Assembly (NCBI GenBank): GCA_016708955.1
Contig: JADJES010000006.1
Coordinates: 1 to 64,000 of the forward strand
Origin: Nitrosomonas sp.
GTDB lineage: Bacteria; Pseudomonadota; Gammaproteobacteria; Burkholderiales; Nitrosomonadaceae
Direction: 5' to 3'
Length of the DNA stretch: 64,000 nt
Shown here one piece after another: positions 59,340 to 64,000 of the stretch. The notes beneath the pieces are model-generated. The model did not search any database and was not told the origin of the DNA. It saw only the letters and a program-made list of their open reading frames with translations. Numbering within the stretch: position 1 is the first letter of the stretch; the number at the start of each line of letters is the position of its first letter. The position numbers and the translations under genes are program-made.

Positions 59340-60598
59340 TATAAAAAAACCTTTTGGACATTCTTAATGCCAGAGACTAAGGCATCTACTTCTGTTTTTT
59401 TATTATAGAAGGCAAATGAAGCACGGGAAGTAGCCGGTACATTAAACCGTTGCATCACGGGCTGTGCACAGTGATGTCCAGTGCGAATTGCGATACCATC
59501 CTGATTGAGAATCGTGCCGATATCATGAGGATGGATACCGTCGAGTGTAAAAGAAAGTACGGCTGTTTTTTCTTCCGCTGTGCCAATAATCGTGAGACCT
59601 GGAATATCATTTAAACACTCGGTCGCATAGTTAAGTAAAGATAATTCATACGCGGCGATAGGTTCGATACCAATAGCCGTCAAATAATCAATGGCAGCGC
59701 CAAAACCAATTGCGGCGGCAATAGGCGGGGTGCCTGCCTCAAATTTGTGTGGAATAGTATTGTAGAGTGTTTCTTCAAAAGTAACGGAAGCAATCATATC
59801 GCCGCCGCCTTTAAAGGGTTGCATGGATTCCAGTAAAGCTGCCTTTCCGTAGAGTATGCCCACACCGGTTGGACCGCAAAGTTTATGCGCAGAAAAGGCA
59901 TAAAAATCGCAATCGAGAGCTTGCACGTCAATAACGATATGCGGAGCTGCTTGTGCGCCATCAATCAGAACTGGAACGCCATGTTGATGTGCAAAATCAA
60001 TCATGTGCTTGATGGGATTGATAGTGCCGAGTGCATTCGATACGTGAATTAAACCAACAAACTTGGTGCGTTCGTTAAACAGCTTTTCATATTCATTAAC
60101 TTCCAGTTCACCCTTACCATTGACTGGAACGACACGAATTTTTGCGCCTTTCTCGTTGGCGAGCATTTGCCAGGGTACGATATTGGAATGATGCTCCAAA
60201 GTGGTCAGAATGATTTCATCGCCAGCCTTGATAAACTTGCGCCCATAGCCGTGCATGACTAGATTAATGGAATCGGTTGTGCCGCTGGTAAAGATAACTT
60301 CTCGATCCTCGCGTGCGTTGACGAACTGCTGGAGTTTGCAACGCGCGTTGTGATACTCCATTGTGGCAACTTCGGATAGATAATGAACAGCGCGATTAAT
60401 ATTCGCATGTTGCGTAGTCTGATAGCGTACCAAGCGATCAATGACTTGCTGCGGCATTTGACTGGATGCTGCATTGTCGAGATATACAAGCGGCTTGCCG
60501 TCTATTTTAAGCTTCAGAATTGGAAAATCTGCGCGAATCTTTTCCGCATCAAAATTGGAGGCAATTTCAGGTTCTAGGGAGTTTGTGGCTGAGTTCAT
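59339..60598 (-). CDS. sufS: SufS, cysteine desulfurase
   Basis: The 419-residue class V aminotransferase fold has the PLP lysine in SAHKLCGPTG and the catalytic cysteine in RTGHHCAQP. It releases sulfur from cysteine for SufU and SufBCD. It sits 2 bp after sufD. Confidence 0.96.
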   Translation of the reverse strand: MNSATNSLEPEIASNFDAEKIRADFPILKLKIDGKPLVYLDNAASSQMPQQVIDRLVRYQTTQHANINRAVHYLSEVATMEYHNARCKLQQFVNAREDREVIFTSGTTDSINLVMHGYGRKFIKAGDEIILTTLEHHSNIVPWQMLANEKGAKIRVVPVNGKGELEVNEYEKLFNERTKFVGLIHVSNALGTINPIKHMIDFAHQHGVPVLIDGAQAAPHIVIDVQALDCDFYAFSAHKLCGPTGVGILYGKAALLESMQPFKGGGDMIASVTFEETLYNTIPHKFEAGTPPIAAAIGFGAAIDYLTAIGIEPIAAYELSLLNYATECLNDIPGLTIIGTAEEKTAVLSFTLDGIHPHDIGTILNQDGIAIRTGHHCAQPVMQRFNVPATSRASFAFYNKKTEVDALVSGIKNVQKVFL

Positions 60599-60600
60599 GA

Positions 60601-61902
60601 TTAGTTACTTTGAGTCTGATTAAGAACTGCCTGTTCCAATTGCTGCCTGAGCGAAGTGACAGGAATACGGCTAATGATTTCTGCACCAAATGCATAGGTC
60701 AATAGATTGCGTGCAGCTTTTTCTGATAAGCCACGGCTTTCCAGATAAAAAATCTCTTCTTGATCCAATTGTCCGACTGTCGCGCCGTGCGCGCATTTGA
60801 CATCATCGGCAAAAATTTCCAGTTGCGGTTTGGTGTCTACTTGCGCCATCTTGCTGAGTAACAAGTTGCGACTGGATTGCGATGAGTTCGTCTGCTGCGC
60901 ATGAGGGTGTACTATAATTTTTCCATTAAACACAGCGTGTGCGGCATCATCGACAATACATTTGTGAAGTTGGCGGCTGGTGCCGTTGGGTTTTATATGG
61001 TCTATGCAGGTATGCGTATCTGCAAGTTGACGATCTGAAATCAAAGTCAATCCATCAACGACGCATTCCGCGGCTTCATCAGTTAATCGGACATTCAGGT
61101 TATAGCGGGAAATCTGCGATCCTAGGGAAATACTGATTGATTGATAATTACTCGCGTGGGCGAGAGACACTGCACAGTTTGCCAAATGAAAAGCCTGCAT
61201 ACTTTCACGCTGGATTCGAATATGTTTGGCCTGTGCATTGGCAGCCAAGCTGATTTCTGTGACTGAGTTGGTAATATAAGTTGCTTGTTGAAGCGCTACA
61301 TAATCCTCAATAAGTGTTAAATTGCTTCCTGCTTCACCAATCACTAAACAACGCGGATAACTGGTTACTTCATTTTGAGTTGCGATAAACAGCAAATGGA
61401 TTGGTTCCGCAATGGCGATATTTTTTGGGACAATGATCAGCGCGCTATCACGTAGGAAGGCTGTGTTGAGTGCTGCAAATACGTTATTCTCAAATTGAAC
61501 GTGTTGGCCCAAGTGCGATTCCAACGTCGATGCGTGCGTAGCTACAAATTCCGGCAGATTTCCTATCACCAGCGCCGTAGCGTCAATAATGGTCGATAAA
61601 TTTGAAGAATAATGACCATCAACAAACACCAGACGGTTTTTTGCTTCCTTCAAGGTCAAATGTTCAATGTCATGCGCATGCAGATTGCATTCCGGTTGTG
61701 ACGGTTGATAGGGTAGGTGGACTAGAGGAGATATATCCGTAAAACGCCATTCCTCATCCCGCCGGGTTGGTAATTTCTGCGTACTGATACGATCAATTGC
61801 TTGAGCGCGTAATTGATTCAACCACGATAACGATTCGGTCGATTTGATTGGCCAAGATTTTAACAGGCATCCGAGATAGTCCGTGCTGGCGAGATCACTC
61901 AT
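60601..61902 (-). CDS. sufD: SufD, Fe-S assembly complex subunit
   Basis: From ATG 61902 (MSDLASTDYLG), which overlaps the sufC stop as ATGA, the protein has 433 residues. The beta-helix core and the end with DDVKCAHGATVGQLDQEEIF are typical. It forms SufBC2D. Confidence 0.95.
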   Translation of the reverse strand: MSDLASTDYLGCLLKSWPIKSTESLSWLNQLRAQAIDRISTQKLPTRRDEEWRFTDISPLVHLPYQPSQPECNLHAHDIEHLTLKEAKNRLVFVDGHYSSNLSTIIDATALVIGNLPEFVATHASTLESHLGQHVQFENNVFAALNTAFLRDSALIIVPKNIAIAEPIHLLFIATQNEVTSYPRCLVIGEAGSNLTLIEDYVALQQATYITNSVTEISLAANAQAKHIRIQRESMQAFHLANCAVSLAHASNYQSISISLGSQISRYNLNVRLTDEAAECVVDGLTLISDRQLADTHTCIDHIKPNGTSRQLHKCIVDDAAHAVFNGKIIVHPHAQQTNSSQSSRNLLLSKMAQVDTKPQLEIFADDVKCAHGATVGQLDQEEIFYLESRGLSEKAARNLLTYAFGAEIISRIPVTSLRQQLEQAVLNQTQSN

Positions 61903-62690
61903 GCGATTACTCCGGTAACCGATTTGTTTGCATTCACCCAATCATAACCACGTGTTTCCAGCTCCAATGCCAGTTCTTTACCTCCCGTCATGACGATGCG
62001 CCCTGCTTGCATGACATGTACAAAATCAGGCACGATATAATCTAACAAACGTTGATAATGCGTGACCAGAATCGTTGCATTGTCTTTATTGGCAATTTGA
62101 TTGACACCATTGGCCACCGTTTTAAGTGCGTCGATGTCAAGTCCGGAATCTGTTTCATCCAGAATACTCAGTGTGGGTTCTAATAATGCCATTTGTAAAA
62201 TTTCGTTACGTTTCTTCTCGCCGCCTGAGAAACCTTCATTAACGCTGCGATCTAAGAAATCAGGATTCATTTCCAGTAATTTCATTTTTTCACGCACAAA
62301 ATCATCAAACTCAAGAGGATCCAATTCTTCTTTGCCACGTTTGGTTTGTACAGTATTGTAAGCGAGGCGAAGAAATTGTGTATTAGCAACACCCGGAATT
62401 TCGATCGGATATTGGAAAGCCAGAAATAATCCGGCACGAGCGCGCTCTTCAGGTGGCAGCTCTAATAAGTTATTGTCTTCAAACTGAACTGAGCCGCCGG
62501 TGATTTCATAAGCTGAATGACCAGCTAACACTTTTGCAAAGGTACTTTTGCCTGATCCATTTAAACCCATAATGGCATGTATTTCCCCGCTCTTAACAGT
62601 AAGGTCAATGCCTTTTAGAATCTCGGTGCCGTTAATACGGGCGTGTAATCCTTGAACAGAAAGAATGGTTCTGCTGTTTTTATCAATCAT
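61899..62690 (-). CDS. sufC: SufC, Fe-S assembly ATPase
   Basis: The 263-residue ABC ATPase has Walker A GLNGSGKST (about 42-50), signature FSGGEKKRNE and Walker B LSILDETDSGLD. It powers the SufBC2D scaffold. The start overlaps the sufB stop by 4 bp. Confidence 0.97.
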   Translation of the reverse strand: MIDKNSRTILSVQGLHARINGTEILKGIDLTVKSGEIHAIMGLNGSGKSTFAKVLAGHSAYEITGGSVQFEDNNLLELPPEERARAGLFLAFQYPIEIPGVANTQFLRLAYNTVQTKRGKEELDPLEFDDFVREKMKLLEMNPDFLDRSVNEGFSGGEKKRNEILQMALLEPTLSILDETDSGLDIDALKTVANGVNQIANKDNATILVTHYQRLLDYIVPDFVHVMQAGRIVMTGGKELALELETRGYDWVNANKSVTGVIA

Positions 62691-64000
62691 CCGACACTTC
62701 CCTCCAGCTTGAAGCTCAGAAGTTTTGTGGCTTCAACGGCGAACTCCATCGGCAATTGCTGAAACACATCCTTACAAAACCCGTTGATAATCATTGAAAC
62801 CGCTTCTTCGGCATCAATGCCGCGTTGTGAGAAGTAAAAAAGCTGATCTTCACCAATTTTAGAAGTAGAAGCTTCATGCTCAACGATTGCGCTGTTGTTG
62901 TGTACTTGTATGTAGGGAAAAGTATGTGCACCCGATTGATCACCAATCAGCATGGAGTCACATTGCGAGTAGTTGCGTGCACCCTCTGCAGTTGGCGTGA
63001 TGCGTACCAGGCCGCGATAGCTGCTGTTGGAATGGCCCGCTGAGATACCTTTGCTGACAATTGTGCTGCGTGTATTTTTTCCGAGATGAATCATCTTGGT
63101 GCCGGTATCAGCTTGTTGGTAATTGTTAGTGACTGCAACGGAATAAAATTCACCGACAGAATTATCCCCGCGTAAAATACAAGATGGGTATTTCCAGGTA
63201 ATTGCAGAGCCGGTTTCTACTTGTGTCCAGGAAATTCTTGAATTAACACCTTTTGCCAGGCCACGTTTGGTTACAAAATTGTATATCCCGCCCACGCCAT
63301 TCTCATCCCCGGCATACCAGTTCTGAACTGTTGAATACTTAATATCTGCATTATCTAATGCAATCAATTCAACAACTGCTGCATGCAATTGGTTTGTATC
63401 AAATCGGGGGGCAGTGCACCCCTCAAGGTAGCAAACAGAAGCGCCTTCTTCAGCAATGATCAAGGTTCTTTCAAATTGCCCGGAGCCTTCTGTGTTAATA
63501 CGGAAATAGGTGGACAAATCCATTGGGCATTTAACACCTTTGGGTATGAAGCAGAAAGATCCATCTGTAAATACTGCAGAATTCAAAGCTGCAAAGTAGT
63601 TATCACCTACAGGAACGACAGAGCCTAGATATTTCTGGATTAGCTCCGGGTGATTTTGTACTGCCTCTGAGATGGAGCAGAAAATAATACCTACTTCAGC
63701 AAGTTTTTCCTTATAGGTAGTGGCCACTGAAACACTATCAAAGATGACATCAACAGCGACACCTGCAAGTGCTGCGCGTTCGTGCATGGGTACACCGAGC
63801 TTCTCAAATGTGCGCAGCAATTCAGGATCAACTTCATCCATACTGGCGAGTTTTTGCTTTGGCTTGGGTGCTGAATAGTAGCTGATTGACTGAAAATCAA
63901 TTTTTGGATAATGCACATTCTGCCATTTTGGTTCAGTCATCGTTAGCCATTTCTGATAGGCTTTTAGGCGAAATGACAAGAGCCATTCGGGTTCATTCTT
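62687..64000 (-). CDS. sufB: SufB, Fe-S scaffold subunit (partial at the window edge)
   Basis: The frame is open to the last base (KNEPEWL before LSFRLKAYQKW), so the N-terminal 40-50 residues lie beyond 64000. The readable 437 residues include FIPKGVKCPMDLSTYFRIN and SVCYLEGCTAP, with the C-terminal DQLFYFSQRGIDAEEA. SufB holds the nascent cluster. The order is sufB-C-D-S-U on one strand with short overlaps. Confidence 0.97.
   Translation of the reverse strand, partial: KNEPEWLLSFRLKAYQKWLTMTEPKWQNVHYPKIDFQSISYYSAPKPKQKLASMDEVDPELLRTFEKLGVPMHERAALAGVAVDVIFDSVSVATTYKEKLAEVGIIFCSISEAVQNHPELIQKYLGSVVPVGDNYFAALNSAVFTDGSFCFIPKGVKCPMDLSTYFRINTEGSGQFERTLIIAEEGASVCYLEGCTAPRFDTNQLHAAVVELIALDNADIKYSTVQNWYAGDENGVGGIYNFVTKRGLAKGVNSRISWTQVETGSAITWKYPSCILRGDNSVGEFYSVAVTNNYQQADTGTKMIHLGKNTRSTIVSKGISAGHSNSSYRGLVRITPTAEGARNYSQCDSMLIGDQSGAHTFPYIQVHNNSAIVEHEASTSKIGEDQLFYFSQRGIDAEEAVSMIINGFCKDVFQQLPMEFAVEATKLLSFKLEGSVG

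Overview
The window looks like a chromosome segment of a betaproteobacterial chemolithoautotroph, most probably an ammonia oxidiser of the Nitrosomonas group. This is inferred from a Calvin-cycle locus of the cbbR / cbbL-cbbS-cbbQ-cbbO type (form IA RuBisCO with its CbbQO activase), a complete system I cytochrome c maturation operon, an EarP/EF-P pair with Arg32, and many Nitrosomonas-like insertion sequences. No ammonia-oxidation gene, rRNA or CRISPR array is present, so the genus is an inference.

Layout. 1-5.7 kb: cbbO (cut by the window edge), cbbQ, cbbS and cbbL on the minus strand, with the regulator gene cbbR divergent. 6.3-13.5 kb: a small membrane protein, rimO, a frameshifted PEP-CTERM protein, a minus-strand group (msrB, nhaC-type antiporter, membrane protein, ICMT-like methyltransferase) and a frameshifted RNA m5U methyltransferase. 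13.7-21.6 kb: ccmABCDEFGHI and a bcp peroxiredoxin. 21.9-29.6 kb: a nested insertion-sequence island (IS4-like, ISL3, two IS3, IS1595, a 120-bp palindromic element and a second IS4-like copy), then tRNA-Lys and an IS66 remnant. 31.6-37.5 kb: cysD, fused cysNC, a DHH phosphoesterase, galE and galU (sulfate activation and UDP-sugar supply). 37.5-41.7 kb: small hypothetical genes, a lipoprotein, corA interrupted by a second ISL3 copy that contains a corrupted poly-C/poly-G stretch, and a 168-bp palindromic element. 41.7-47.1 kb: valS, a hypothetical, holC, pepA. 47.3-53.7 kb: HDOD and GGDEF signalling genes, serB, malic enzyme, a truncated haemoglobin and a sensor diguanylate cyclase. 53.7-58.1 kb: an SH3 lipoprotein, a universal stress protein, a DUF4126/SHOCT membrane protein, earP and efp. 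58.2-64 kb: nfu-type scaffold, sufU, sufS, sufD, sufC and sufB (cut by the window edge).

Quality and biology must be separated here. Several conserved genes carry one-base gains or losses in short homopolymers (cbbL, rlmD-like, ccmI, PEP-CTERM gene). A 430-bp tract at about 40.26-40.69 kb is a base-by-base distorted version of the ISL3 end plus part of corA. These are probably consensus errors. The nested insertions themselves are well supported: each layer has terminal inverted repeats, and two IS4-like copies and one ISL3 copy have perfect 8-bp target duplications.

No clearly new defence or biosynthetic system was found. The strongest leads are the layered IS island, the shared frame breaks in both IS4-like copies, the two palindromic mini-elements, and the interrupted corA.
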